DNA from: an uncultured Bacilli bacterium
GTDB taxonomy: Bacteria; Bacillota_I; Bacilli_A; RF39; UBA660
NCBI GenBank assembly: GCA_947631155.1
Contig: CANRKG010000011.1
Span: 1 to 45,621 of the forward strand
Reading direction: 5' to 3'
Length of the DNA: 45,621 nucleotides
Part shown: piece after piece, positions 8,115 to 17,306 of the stretch
How positions within the stretch are numbered: the first letter of the stretch is position 1
Layout: the number at the start of each line of letters is the position of its first letter
The notes under the pieces: model-generated
Told to the model about the DNA's origin: nothing
The model's input: only the letters and a program-made list of their open reading frames with translations
Database searches by the model: none
Position numbers and translations under genes: made by a program

Positions 8115-9239
8115 TTAATCATTGATTTTTATAAGTGCAAAATTAATTACAGAATCAATATCACATTGTGAATATCGTATTTGTTCTATATAATAGTCAC
8201 CTACAATTCCTATTTTTATAGTAGAATCTATTCCATAATAGCTTTCAATAAAATGTTTTTTATTTCCATTAACATTACATTCTGAAACAAGATATATTTT
8301 GTCAGATTTTTTTGCGTTAACTTTTTCTATAGGAAAGTAAATATATAAAAATGAATCTGATGAAGGAATTGAATATGCATTTGTTACTTGCACTATTTTT
8401 TTATCGCTTAGTTCAGGATAGGATTCCTTATAATAATTTAAATCGTCTAAATTTGTAAGGGATATTTCGTACTTATTATTATCTTGTGAAGAATATACAT
8501 ATGCATCATCATTATAATTAGTTATGTTATCATAATTATAAAATGTTTTTTGTCCTTGAGATAAAGTTAACATACTACTTTTATAAATATTTTTCATATT
8601 ATCGTCCGATAAACTCACATTTTCAATTTCGGCTTTTTTATAAGCATTACACTTTTCACGAGTTTTAAAATTTATAAGATTTATAGATTCAGAATGATTT
8701 TTAAATTTTTCTTCTAAACTATTGATATTTAATTGGTTTAAATCATTTTCTCCAATATAATATAATTCTATGTTTGATATATATGAAATCATATCATCTA
8801 AGTTATTATTGTAATATTCGTGTATTCCTCTTGAATTAAATTCTAATTTATAATCATATAAATTTAAAGCAATGTTATTTCGAAAAAATTCAATAAAATC
8901 TGTTTCTATTTCTTTAAATTGATAATCATCAATAGCTTCATTTGATTTATATTCTCCAGTTACATAAACATAAAAGTCTTTATTATTAGCATTAAGTTTA
9001 ACCCTTACACTGCCATTAGGACTAGAACTTAAACATCCCCAGATAGAATCACAATTAATTTCTTCATCAACTGATTTCACTGTTGCATTAAAATTGTATT
9101 TTGCTTTGACATAATTTATAGCATTAATTTTTCCTTGTTTTCTATATCTTTTTGCTAATTCATTTGCTTCTTTTGAATAACAACCCGTTATAAAAAATGT
9201 AATTATTACAATTATCAAAATTAATTTATTCTTTTTCAA
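8115..9239 (-). CDS. Lipoprotein of unknown function
   Basis: The TTG at 9239 is taken as start: AGGTGG lies 6 bases upstream, and the product then begins LKKNKLILIIVIITFFITGC, a clean signal peptide II with lipobox ITGC; the longer frame from 9278 would put 13 odd residues before it. The mature protein (about 355 residues) carries several aromatic-rich stretches and alternating beta patterns but no motif I recognise. It should be anchored on the outer face of the cytoplasmic membrane. It is transcribed away from the HExxGH gene at 9406 and belongs to a group of envelope genes. Confidence 0.8.
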   Translation of the reverse strand: MKKNKLILIIVIITFFITGCYSKEANELAKRYRKQGKINAINYVKAKYNFNATVKSVDEEINCDSIWGCLSSSPNGSVRVKLNANNKDFYVYVTGEYKSNEAIDDYQFKEIETDFIEFFRNNIALNLYDYKLEFNSRGIHEYYNNNLDDMISYISNIELYYIGENDLNQLNINSLEEKFKNHSESINLINFKTREKCNAYKKAEIENVSLSDDNMKNIYKSSMLTLSQGQKTFYNYDNITNYNDDAYVYSSQDNNKYEISLTNLDDLNYYKESYPELSDKKIVQVTNAYSIPSSDSFLYIYFPIEKVNAKKSDKIYLVSECNVNGNKKHFIESYYGIDSTIKIGIVGDYYIEQIRYSQCDIDSVINFALIKIND

Positions 9240-9273
9240 AGCTATCCACCTCTTCCTAACATAGTATAATTTT

Positions 9274-9302
9274 ATCATATTTTTTATATATAATCAGTAC
9301 AA
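9274..9302 (-). promoter_or_regulatory. Promoter of the lipoprotein gene
   Basis: On the minus strand: TTGTAC (9302-9297), 17-base spacer, TATGAT (9279-9274). Confidence 0.65.
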
Positions 9303-9405
9303 ATTTTTTTAACTGATATAATAATGGTAAAATAAAACTAATGATTTAGAACGAGTATTTTTGTGATACAATATATACATAAGATATATATTATGGAGAG
9401 ACGTT

Positions 9406-10866
9406 ATGAAAAAAGAAAATTTTAAATATTTATATAGTTTCAAATATAATAATAAAGAATATATTTATTTAATATCCAAAAATTATCCATTCTATTTTTT
9501 AGAGTATAATTCTACTACAAATAATTTTTATTATCCAGATATTAATATATTTAAAGAGTTATATAGAAAATTTTATTCTAATGATACTCTATTATCCTTT
9601 GATATAAAAAGTAATTTAAAAAAAATTAAAGAAACGTTATGCAATATGAATATTGAAATTACTCCTATGATAAGGACTACAAGTGGTTTACTATCAATTA
9701 TTTTAGCTTTATCTATGTGTGGTTGCAATGAAATAAATAGTGACAATCAAAGTAACAATGAAAGTATAGAAAGTATTGAAAGGCAAGATAAAAGTGAAGA
9801 AATTTATAATTACTTTAAAAATTACAATATGGAGGTTATAGATAAAGAATATGATAATAATGATTATATTTTTGTTGAAGACTTTGTAAACAGCAATAAT
9901 AAACATCAAATTACTATTCCAAATCATGATGAATTTAGAAAATTCAAGAATATAGATTTTATTCCTACTTGGGATGATATAATTAAGACATTTAAAAATA
10001 ACGAAAATATTGATAACGACAAAAAAGATATAATTTTAGATTGCATTAATAATATGAGAAATAGTGAAGAACTTAAAAATATAGATTTAAGTGTTTTATA
10101 TGCTAATGCTAAAAGGATGAAATTCCAATATCTTTCATCTGAAGAAATGATTAATACAATGAATAAAGATTCGGTATATGCTTATTTTGATACTGTATCA
10201 GGAGTAGTTTATTTACCAAGTGATAAACCATTAGAAAAATTTGAATTTATTCATGAGGTTTTAGGTCATGGAACTTTATCGTATCGAGAAGAAACAGAGA
10301 ATTCATTAATAGTATTTGATTGTACAAATTATTTAATGTTACCAACAGATAATAATTATATGGGTTATTCAGTAGGTATTATGGTTAGTGAGGGTGGTGC
10401 TAATATGATTGCTCATTTAGCAACCAACGATTATAGTGTTAGTAGTTTTTATGAACTATATGAAGAAGAATTAAGAGTTATTGCAGAATTATGCAATGTT
10501 TCTATTGGAGAATTATTTAACCATAAAGGAATTAGCTTATATGACTTGATGTATAAAAATGGAATTAATACACCTGTAGAGTATATTTTTAAAATGGATA
10601 GTATATATAAAGGACAATTATATTGTGAATTTTCAGACTTGATGGAAAGATTACTTATAGATGCTACAGAAGAAAAGTTTATTAATTCAAACGATAATAA
10701 ACAAGAAGAAATTATTAGAGATACAATTAAAATAATAAGAAATAGCTATTTTAAAGAGAAAAAAGAATTACATTTTGATTATACTAGTGGATCAATTAAT
10801 TATAATTTTGAAGAAAGTGCAAATAAGTATGAAGAAAGTATGAATCAATTAAAAGGAAGTAAATAA
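9406..10866 (+). CDS. Membrane-anchored protein with HExxGH zinc-peptidase-like motif
   Basis: A cytosolic-looking N-terminal part of about 90 residues is followed by one hydrophobic segment (LLSIILALSMCGC, about 95-107) and a long acidic, mostly extracytoplasmic region. At about residue 285 is FIHEVLGHGTLSY, an HExxGH motif as in dipeptidyl-peptidase III-type zincins rather than the standard HExxH, and about 45 residues later SEGGANMIAHL could give the third ligand (E). This supports a metallopeptidase fold but not a substrate. GGAGAG precedes the ATG. It is monocistronic, with a promoter for the next gene right behind it. The CGC after the hydrophobic segment resembles a lipobox, though too far from the N-terminus for a normal lipoprotein. 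Confidence 0.65.
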   Translation: MKKENFKYLYSFKYNNKEYIYLISKNYPFYFLEYNSTTNNFYYPDINIFKELYRKFYSNDTLLSFDIKSNLKKIKETLCNMNIEITPMIRTTSGLLSIILALSMCGCNEINSDNQSNNESIESIERQDKSEEIYNYFKNYNMEVIDKEYDNNDYIFVEDFVNSNNKHQITIPNHDEFRKFKNIDFIPTWDDIIKTFKNNENIDNDKKDIILDCINNMRNSEELKNIDLSVLYANAKRMKFQYLSSEEMINTMNKDSVYAYFDTVSGVVYLPSDKPLEKFEFIHEVLGHGTLSYREETENSLIVFDCTNYLMLPTDNNYMGYSVGIMVSEGGANMIAHLATNDYSVSSFYELYEEELRVIAELCNVSIGELFNHKGISLYDLMYKNGINTPVEYIFKMDSIYKGQLYCEFSDLMERLLIDATEEKFINSNDNKQEEIIRDTIKIIRNSYFKEKKELHFDYTSGSINYNFEESANKYEESMNQLKGSK

Positions 10867-10880
10867 TTTCAATAAAAAAT

Positions 10881-10909
10881 ATGACAATATATCTTTTGTT
10901 TGCTATAAT
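10881..10909 (+). promoter_or_regulatory. Promoter of the DUF3137-lemA operon
   Basis: ATGACA (10881-10886), 17-base spacer, TATAAT (10904-10909). Confidence 0.75.
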
Positions 10910-10956
10910 AAAAATGTTAGATAAATTTAAATAAAAATACGATGTGGAGTAAAGCT

Positions 10957-11892
10957 ATGAATATTGAAGAATTAAAATCACTGCAATCAATTATTATTAG
11001 AAAAAATCGAAAATGTAATTTAATCGGAACGATTATTATTGGAATTTTAATTGTAATGTCAATATTTGTTATAACATCAAGTAAAATCGAATTTTATTTT
11101 GCTATAATCATAATATTGATTGAACTTATTTTTTCGATAATAATACTGAATATTATTAAGAATATTGTTAATGGTAAAGATATTTATATATTTTATAAAG
11201 AATTTAAAAGTATTTTTGTATTAAACTCACTTCATTGTTTTTTTGAAAATATTGATTATAAATCTGAAGAGGGGTTTAGTAAGAAATATATTATGGAAAA
11301 TGTTGGTATGCTTAATACAGGTGATAATTTTTATTCCAATGATTATATTTCAGGCACTTATAAGGGTATTAAGTTTGAACAATCTGATATCCATATTGAG
11401 GAAAAACATGAAGAAGAAGATGACGGAAATAAAAAAGACGTATGGGAAACAATTTTTATGGGAAGATTAATGGTATTTGACTTTAATAAAAGTTTTAAAG
11501 CTAATATACAAGTTGCAAGTCATCACTTTAGAGCTAATACATTACCTTGGAAAAAGAAATTTTCAAACGTTAAAATGGAGGATGTTGAATTTAATAAACA
11601 ATTTTCTGTTTATGCAGAGAATGAACATGAGGCATTTTATATCTTAACACCACACTTTATGGCAAAAATAAAAGATATTATAAAAAAACTAAATTGTGAT
11701 ATTATGTTTGGATTTGTTGATAGCAGATTATATATAGCGATAGATAATCATGATGATTCCTTTGAGTATAATGTTTTTAAACCGATTAACGAACAAGAAA
11801 TAGAAGAAGATATAGTTAAAGATATAAAGGTAATTACAAATTTTGTAGATGAGTTAAATCTAGATAATAATTTGTTTGGAAAGGAGGTGTAG
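10957..11892 (+). CDS. DUF3137 membrane protein
   Basis: Two hydrophobic segments near the N-terminus (about 22-43 and 48-70) are followed by a soluble domain with the family's signature order: SHHFRAN, KMEDVEFNKQFSVYAENEHEAFYILTP in pieces, and a final YIAIDN. DUF3137 proteins are regularly encoded beside LemA, as here (1-base gap). The ATG at 10957 is preferred because GGAG (10946-10949) lies 7 bases upstream, whereas the ATG at 10942 would overlap that site. The function of the pair is unknown; a role at the cell envelope is likely. Confidence 0.82.
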   Translation: MNIEELKSLQSIIIRKNRKCNLIGTIIIGILIVMSIFVITSSKIEFYFAIIIILIELIFSIIILNIIKNIVNGKDIYIFYKEFKSIFVLNSLHCFFENIDYKSEEGFSKKYIMENVGMLNTGDNFYSNDYISGTYKGIKFEQSDIHIEEKHEEEDDGNKKDVWETIFMGRLMVFDFNKSFKANIQVASHHFRANTLPWKKKFSNVKMEDVEFNKQFSVYAENEHEAFYILTPHFMAKIKDIIKKLNCDIMFGFVDSRLYIAIDNHDDSFEYNVFKPINEQEIEEDIVKDIKVITNFVDELNLDNNLFGKEV

Positions 11893-11893
11893 T

Positions 11894-12442
11894 ATGAATC
11901 CACTATACATATTAATAGCAGTAATAGTAATTATATTAGTTTTTATAATATGGTATATTTCGACATCTAACAAATTAAATAGATCTGTTGTTAAAATAGA
12001 TGAAGCACTTTCGGGAATTGATGTGGCATTAACTAAAAGACATGATGTTTTAACTAAAATGATTGAAGTAGTTAAATCTTATACTAAACATGAAAAAGAA
12101 ACATTGTTTGAAGTGGTAAAACTTCGTAAAAATATGTCTATAGAAGAAAGAAATGATGCAAATCATGCTATGGATGAAAATTTCAGAAAAATTAATGTTG
12201 TAGCCGAAAGTTATCCAGAATTAAAATCAAGTGAAAATTATAAAACATTACAACAATCTATAGCAGATGTAGAAGAACATTTACAAGCTGCGAGAAGACT
12301 TTATAATTCTAATGTTTCATTATATAATCAATTATTAGTTTCATTCCCAACAAGTAATATTGCAAAAAATAAAGGAATGTCTAAAAAAGAGTTTTTTGAA
12401 GCAGATGATGTAAAAAAAGATGATATAAAAATGGATTTATAA
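11894..12442 (+). CDS. lemA: LemA family protein
   Basis: One N-terminal TM segment (IAVIVIILVFIIWYI), then the LemA helical domain: KIDEALSGIDVALTKRHDVL, TLFEVVKLRKNMS and AARRLYNSNVSLYN in pieces, followed by the family's typical FPTSNIAK. 182 residues is the normal length. The ATG at 11894 follows AAGGAGGTG, which lies in the end of the DUF3137 gene, so the two are translationally linked. LemA proteins sit on the outer membrane face; the role is unknown. Confidence 0.92.
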   Translation: MNPLYILIAVIVIILVFIIWYISTSNKLNRSVVKIDEALSGIDVALTKRHDVLTKMIEVVKSYTKHEKETLFEVVKLRKNMSIEERNDANHAMDENFRKINVVAESYPELKSSENYKTLQQSIADVEEHLQAARRLYNSNVSLYNQLLVSFPTSNIAKNKGMSKKEFFEADDVKKDDIKMDL

Positions 12443-12484
12443 AAAATAAAAGATAATTTAGAAAAATACTAAATTATTTTTTTT
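12443..12484 (+). terminator. Terminator behind lemA
   Basis: ATAATTTAG (about 12453-12461) pairs with CTAAATTAT (about 12469-12477), followed by a run of T. Confidence 0.7.
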
Positions 12485-12682
12485 AACTCAAATAAAGCTT
12501 CTCACAGTATATTACTTTTAGAAATTAATATTTTAGTATCTTTTTCTAAGCTATGAAAAAAGTTTAAAATAACTTAACGAATCACTATGATGATAAATCT
12601 GTTCTAATTTTACGAACTTTCAATAAAAGAATTGATAAAAATATTTTTGATAAATTTTAAAAATAGTAAAGTTTCATAACCT

Positions 12683-12711
12683 TTTAGAAAACACAAAAGT
12701 TATGATATAAT
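12683..12711 (+). promoter_or_regulatory. Promoter of the cyclophilin gene
   Basis: TTTAGA (12683-12688), 17-base spacer, TATAAT (12706-12711). Confidence 0.65.
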
Positions 12712-12728
12712 ACGAATGGAGGAATTGT

Positions 12729-13421
12729 ATGAAAAAATATTTGAAATTAATAATAGTTATTTTATTAGTTAGTATATGTTGTGGATGTAGTAAAAACCAA
12801 GAAAAAGCAAAAGAAGAATTATTAGGTATTAATTTTAATATCGAAGGGAATATAACTACACTCAATAAATATGAAACTGAAAATCCAGTAGTAGCTATGC
12901 GAGTTGAAAATTATGGAGCAATTGTTATAGAATTATATCCTGACAAAGCAGAAAATACCGTTAATAATTTTATTTCTTTAGTAAAAAGTGGATTTTATGA
13001 TAATAATACTTTCCATCGATTAGTACCTGGCTTTGTATTACAAGGTGGTGATCCAACAGGAACAGGAACTGGTGGTCCAGGTTATTCAATAAAAGGAGAA
13101 TTTATTAATAATAATTATTTAAAAAATGATTTAAAACATAATCAAAAGATAGTATCTATGGCTAGAAGTCAGGATTATGATTCAGCGGGAAGCCAATTTT
13201 TTATTATGCTAGATACAGCATCTTATCTTGATAAAGAGTATGCTGCCTTTGGTAAAGTAATAGATGGTTGGGATATTATAGAACAAATTGAATCTACTGA
13301 AGCAATAGAAGATAGTACAACAGGAAAACTTGCTAATAACTTAGTACTAAAGAAAGCCATAGTTGATACAAAAAACAAAGAATATCCAGAAGTAGAAAAA
13401 ATAGAATCTAAAAATGAATAA
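12729..13421 (+). CDS. Cyclophilin-type peptidyl-prolyl isomerase, lipoprotein
   Basis: The signal peptide KKYLKLIIVILLVSICCGC ends in a lipobox, so the enzyme is anchored outside the membrane. The cyclophilin domain (about 55-215) shows NTVNNFISLV, FYDNNTFHRLVPGFVLQGGDP, MARSQDYDSAGSQFFI and AAFGKVI; the catalytic arginine lies in FHR. It should assist folding of exported proteins. GGAGG precedes the ATG; a promoter (TTTAGA, 17 bases, TATAAT at 12706-12711) and a terminator make it monocistronic. Confidence 0.93.
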   Translation: MKKYLKLIIVILLVSICCGCSKNQEKAKEELLGINFNIEGNITTLNKYETENPVVAMRVENYGAIVIELYPDKAENTVNNFISLVKSGFYDNNTFHRLVPGFVLQGGDPTGTGTGGPGYSIKGEFINNNYLKNDLKHNQKIVSMARSQDYDSAGSQFFIMLDTASYLDKEYAAFGKVIDGWDIIEQIESTEAIEDSTTGKLANNLVLKKAIVDTKNKEYPEVEKIESKNE

Positions 13422-13425
13422 TTAA

Positions 13426-13455
13426 AATAGTCTTTAGATTATTTTAATTTTTTCT
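13426..13455 (+). terminator. Terminator behind the cyclophilin gene
   Basis: AAAATAGTCT pairs with AGATTATTTT (one G-U pair), followed by a T-rich run. Confidence 0.7.
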
Positions 13456-13483
13456 TTGCAAATTTATTAAAATATGATATAAT
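13455..13483 (+). promoter_or_regulatory. Promoter of the 213-residue protein gene
   Basis: TTTGCA (13455-13460), 17-base spacer, TATAAT (13478-13483). Confidence 0.7.
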
Positions 13484-13552
13484 AAGAAAGCCTTAGAGGT
13501 AATATTAAATTCAAAGTTAATTTGTAAAAAGAAAATTAAGGGGGGTAATATA

Positions 13553-14194
13553 ATGACAAAAGAAGAAGCAGAACAATTAGCTGAGAAATATCTTTCAGGA
13601 AATATAGTTACAAAAAAAGAATTTTATAGTTTAAATCATATATCTACTCATCAAGCTGTTGAAATGCGAAAATTATTAAAAGAATACAATTTAGAGTTGT
13701 TTGAAAGGTTTTCAAATGTTCGAAAATATCCTAATCCAGGTATCATATTAAAAAATAAAAAGGAATTTGAAGCCAGTAAAGAAGAATTAGATAAAATAGT
13801 AGAAGGCTTATTATTTGGAATCGATGGTAGAAATTTTGACTTATTAGATTATTATATGATTACTAAGAAAAATTTTCAAGAAATTATGAGACTTTTTGAA
13901 CAGTCTGACTATGGTGCAGTAGAACGAGCAGCATTAATAAAATTTTTCGCTAAAAATGGAAGTTGTCTTAGTTATAAGTATTCAGGAAGAACTTCACCTG
14001 ATTTAATTAGTAAAAAACAAGAATTAGAAGGAAAAACAATTATTGGTGGAGTAGAAGTAAGTTTAGAAACTAAACTAGAAACATTTAAATTTTTAGAAGA
14101 AAATAATATTCCTCAATATACGATTCTATATGGAATTAAATTAAGAAGAATATTACAAGAAAAAGCAGCATTACAATATTGTAAAAAAAGATAA
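13553..14194 (+). CDS. Unrecognised soluble helical protein
   Basis: 213 residues, charged and helical, no TM segment or signal. Pieces such as TKKEFYSLNHISTHQAVEMRK could form a helix-turn-helix near the N-terminus, and the C-terminus (TILYGIKLRRILQE) may form another, so a DNA-binding role is possible but unproven. A strong AAGGGGGG site precedes the ATG. It lies alone before valS. Confidence 0.75.
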   Translation: MTKEEAEQLAEKYLSGNIVTKKEFYSLNHISTHQAVEMRKLLKEYNLELFERFSNVRKYPNPGIILKNKKEFEASKEELDKIVEGLLFGIDGRNFDLLDYYMITKKNFQEIMRLFEQSDYGAVERAALIKFFAKNGSCLSYKYSGRTSPDLISKKQELEGKTIIGGVEVSLETKLETFKFLEENNIPQYTILYGIKLRRILQEKAALQYCKKR

Positions 14195-14215
14195 TGTCGT
14201 TTATAATATAAATAA

Positions 14216-14244
14216 TTGACTTAATATAATAAGTTGATTATTTT
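14216..14244 (+). promoter_or_regulatory. Possible promoter of valS
   Basis: TTGACT (14216-14221), 17-base spacer, TATTTT (14239-14244). No T-box leader is present; only about 30 bases separate the -10 from the start codon. Confidence 0.5.
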
Positions 14245-14276
14245 TGATATTTAAAAGATTTAAGTAGGTGATGGAT

Positions 14277-16700
14277 ATGTTAGATAAGAAATATAATGCA
14301 CAAGAAAAAGAAAATAAATGGTTAGAATATTGGCAAAAAAATAATATTTATAAGTTTAAGCCTGATAATCGAGAAGTGTTTTCTATTGATACACCTCCTC
14401 CAACAGTAAATGGTAAAATCCATATTGGGCATATTTTTTCATATTCTCAAACTGAGATGATTGCTAGATATAAAAGATTAAGAGGATATAATATTTTTTA
14501 TCCATTCGGTTTTGATGACAACGGCTTACCAAGTGAAAGATTAGTTGAAAAAGAACAAGGCAAAAAAGCTCACGAAATTGGCCGTGAAGAATTTTCTAAA
14601 CTTTGTTATGAAACTACAGATAAGTATGAAGAAGAATTTAAAAATTTATTTAGTAAAATTGGTGTAAGCACAGATTGGGATATACATTATAAAACCGTTA
14701 GTCCATCTACGATAAAAATAAGTCAAATGTCATTTTTAGATTTGAATGAAAAAGGACATTGTTACCATAAAGAAAGTCCTGCATTATGGTGTAATGAATG
14801 TTTAACATCTATCGCTCAAGCAGAACTTGAAACTAAAACCATAAAAACTACATTTAATTATATTAATTTTAAAACAGTCGAAACAGATGAAGAATTTACT
14901 ATAGCCACAACTAGACCAGAATTGTTACCTGCAATAGTATGTGTATTTGTAAATCCCAATGATGAAGCACATAAGTCTTTAATTGGAAAAAAGGCTCATA
15001 TTCCAGTTGTTAATGTCGATGTTCCTATTATGGCAGATGAAAAAGTAGCTATAGATAAGGGTACAGGTGTTGTTATGTGCTGTACTTTTGGAGATCAAAC
15101 AGATATTGAATGGTGGAAAAAATACAATTTACCTTTAAAATATATTTTTACTGATAATGGAAGAATTATTTCAGAAGTTCCAAATTATGGTGGAATGAAA
15201 ATTAAAGAAGCTAGAAAGCAAATTATTGAAGATTTACAAGCTGGTGGATATGTAGTTAAAATTGAAGAATTAGAACATGAAGTACAGACACATGAAAGAT
15301 GTGGAAAAGAAGTTGAGTATTCAGTTATGAAACAATGGTTTATAGATATTATGAACCATAAAGAAGATTTCTTAAAGATTGGTCAAGAGATTAAATGGCA
15401 TCCAGAATATATGCATACTAGATACGAAGAATGGGTAAATAATATTGCATGGGATTGGTGTATTTCAAGACAAAGATATTTTGGTGTACCATTTCCAGTT
15501 TGGTATTGTAAAAAGTGTGGAAAACCAGTATTTGCAGAAAAAGAAGATTTACCTGTTAATCCATTAGTGGATAATCCTAAAGTAAAAGAATGCTCTAAAT
15601 GTAAATGTAGAGAATTTATACCAGAAACAGATGTCATGGATACTTGGGCAACATCTTCAGTAACACCTTTAATTAATATGCGATATGGAGAAAAAGAAAA
15701 CTATGAAGATATATTAAAGCCAATGAGTATTAGAACAAATGCCTCAGAAATTATAAGAACTTGGGATTTTTATACCATCGTAAAAAGTTTTTATCATTTC
15801 GGTAGTAGACCATGGGATAATGTCATGATTTCTGGGTATGTTAAAGCCGGAGATGGTAATAAAATTAGTAAATCAAAAGGAAATAGTAAAGAAGAACCTC
15901 TTGATATTATAAATCAATATTCGGCTGATATAGTAAGATATTGGGCAGGTTCAGGACGATTAGGAACGGATATAAACTATAGTGAAGAAACACTACTAAG
16001 AGGTAAAAAATTAATAAATAAAATATGGAATGTTTCTAAATTTATTGAAATGCACTTACAAGATTATAAAGATAAAGAATTTAGTGATTTTGAATATGTT
16101 GATAAATGGATTTTGGGATCTTTTCAAGAAATGGAAAAAGGATTTATTAAATATTTAGATGAATATGAAGTTGGATTAGCTTTAAATCATTTAGAAAAAT
16201 TCTTCTGGAATTTCTGTGATAATTATATTGAAATAGTAAAACATAGATTATATAGACCAGAAGAGTTTGGAGATATTCCAAGATATTCAGGACAAAAAAC
16301 TATTTATACGATTCTTTATAAACTATTACAAGACTTTAGTATTTTCTTCCCATATATTACTGAAGAAATATATCAAGAATTATATCATGATAAAAAATCA
16401 ATTCATTTAACTGAAATTAAACCACTTGATTATGATTTTAATAAAGAAGTTAAAATTGGTAGTGATATGATTGATATTATTAGTCAAGCTAGAGGAGAAA
16501 AATCAAATAAAAACGTTTCTTTAAAAACACCAATTAAGAATTTAGGTTTAAGTTTAAATAAAGATTTAAAAGCTGCTATAGAATTATCAATAAAAGACTT
16601 TAAAGCAACATTATTTATTGAAAATATGAATATTAAAGAAATTAATGATGGTTATTCTATTGATAATATTGAACTAAATTTAGAAACTGAAAAAAATTAA
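14277..16700 (+). CDS. valS: Valyl-tRNA synthetase, short form
   Basis: Class I synthetase charging tRNA-Val. Visible are the HIGH motif (KIHIGHIFSYS), zinc-like Cys pairs (WCNEC; YCKKCGKPVF with CSKCKC), the editing domain (TTRPELLPA), and the KMSKS loop as GNKISKSKGN. At 808 residues it lacks the C-terminal coiled-coil arm usual in bacterial ValRS of about 880 residues, and resembles the shorter, archaeal/Rickettsia-like type. The ATG at 14277 follows AGGTGA with 5 bases between; the GTG (14268) and ATG (14271) upstream overlap that site. Two terminators follow. Confidence 0.95.
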   Translation: MLDKKYNAQEKENKWLEYWQKNNIYKFKPDNREVFSIDTPPPTVNGKIHIGHIFSYSQTEMIARYKRLRGYNIFYPFGFDDNGLPSERLVEKEQGKKAHEIGREEFSKLCYETTDKYEEEFKNLFSKIGVSTDWDIHYKTVSPSTIKISQMSFLDLNEKGHCYHKESPALWCNECLTSIAQAELETKTIKTTFNYINFKTVETDEEFTIATTRPELLPAIVCVFVNPNDEAHKSLIGKKAHIPVVNVDVPIMADEKVAIDKGTGVVMCCTFGDQTDIEWWKKYNLPLKYIFTDNGRIISEVPNYGGMKIKEARKQIIEDLQAGGYVVKIEELEHEVQTHERCGKEVEYSVMKQWFIDIMNHKEDFLKIGQEIKWHPEYMHTRYEEWVNNIAWDWCISRQRYFGVPFPVWYCKKCGKPVFAEKEDLPVNPLVDNPKVKECSKCKCREFIPETDVMDTWATSSVTPLINMRYGEKENYEDILKPMSIRTNASEIIRTWDFYTIVKSFYHFGSRPWDNVMISGYVKAGDGNKISKSKGNSKEEPLDIINQYSADIVRYWAGSGRLGTDINYSEETLLRGKKLINKIWNVSKFIEMHLQDYKDKEFSDFEYVDKWILGSFQEMEKGFIKYLDEYEVGLALNHLEKFFWNFCDNYIEIVKHRLYRPEEFGDIPRYSGQKTIYTILYKLLQDFSIFFPYITEEIYQELYHDKKSIHLTEIKPLDYDFNKEVKIGSDMIDIISQARGEKSNKNVSLKTPIKNLGLSLNKDLKAAIELSIKDFKATLFIENMNIKEINDGYSIDNIELNLETEKN

Positions 16701-16722
16701 AAAGCATAAATTTATGCTTTTT
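16699..16722 (+). terminator. First terminator behind valS
   Basis: Palindrome AAAAAGCATA/TATGCTTTTT starting inside the valS stop codon region, ending in T. Confidence 0.75.
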
Positions 16723-16737
16723 CTTTGTTATAAAAAT

Positions 16738-16766
16738 ATGTACATTTTTCTGTACATATTTTTTTT
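16738..16766 (+). terminator. Second terminator behind valS
   Basis: ATGTACA (16738-16744) pairs with TGTACAT (16751-16757), then a run of eight T. Confidence 0.75.
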
Positions 16767-16813
16767 CGACAAATTATTACAACCAGATTTGTTAATATGT
16801 ATTTGGTGATAAG

Positions 16814-17269
16814 ATGAAACGATTAATAATTATTATGATAGCAGCGATTATTTTGGGAGGTATTAGTGGAAAAATACTATTCTCTAAATATCAGGATATA
16901 GACAAATATATATTTAGTTCAGAAAAAAAAGTTTACTTTTTAGAAGAGGGAGTTTACTCTTCAAAAAAATCATTAGAGAACAACACTAAAGATATTACAC
17001 CAAAACTGGTAGTCAAGGATAATGATAAATATTATGTTTATGTAGGAATTACTAAAAATATTGATAATGCTAATAAAATAAAGAAAATTTATACTGATAA
17101 AGGATATTCAATCTATCAGAAAGAGAAAAATATTACTGATTCAGAATTTTTAAGTAATGTAGAACAATTTGATATTTTAATAGAAAGCACAAAAAAAGAA
17201 AGGGATATTTCTACTATTCAAGAAGTTGTGTTAGCAAATTATGAAGAAATGGTCATAAATCAAGGATAA
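16814..17269 (+). CDS. SPOR-domain membrane protein, SpoIIB-like
   Basis: 151 residues: one N-terminal TM segment (IIIMIAAIILGGISGKIL), a short linker, and a SPOR-like peptidoglycan-binding domain with YYVYVGITKNIDNANKIKKIYTDKGY in pieces. In Bacillus subtilis spoIIB, which encodes a SPOR protein that helps septal peptidoglycan thinning during engulfment, lies between valS and radC; this gene holds the same place. Sequence identity to SpoIIB cannot be claimed by eye, so the assignment rests on domain and position. GGTGAT precedes the ATG. Confidence 0.65.
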   Translation: MKRLIIIMIAAIILGGISGKILFSKYQDIDKYIFSSEKKVYFLEEGVYSSKKSLENNTKDITPKLVVKDNDKYYVYVGITKNIDNANKIKKIYTDKGYSIYQKEKNITDSEFLSNVEQFDILIESTKKERDISTIQEVVLANYEEMVINQG

Positions 17270-17306
17270 ACTTTTATTTATTCTCAATAATATATTGAGG
17301 TGAATT

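Noticed and set aside
12490-12682. Small RNA or gene between lemA and the cyclophilin gene
   Set aside because: No start with ribosome binding site, no hairpin with T run after the lemA terminator; only AT-rich sequence leading to the next promoter.
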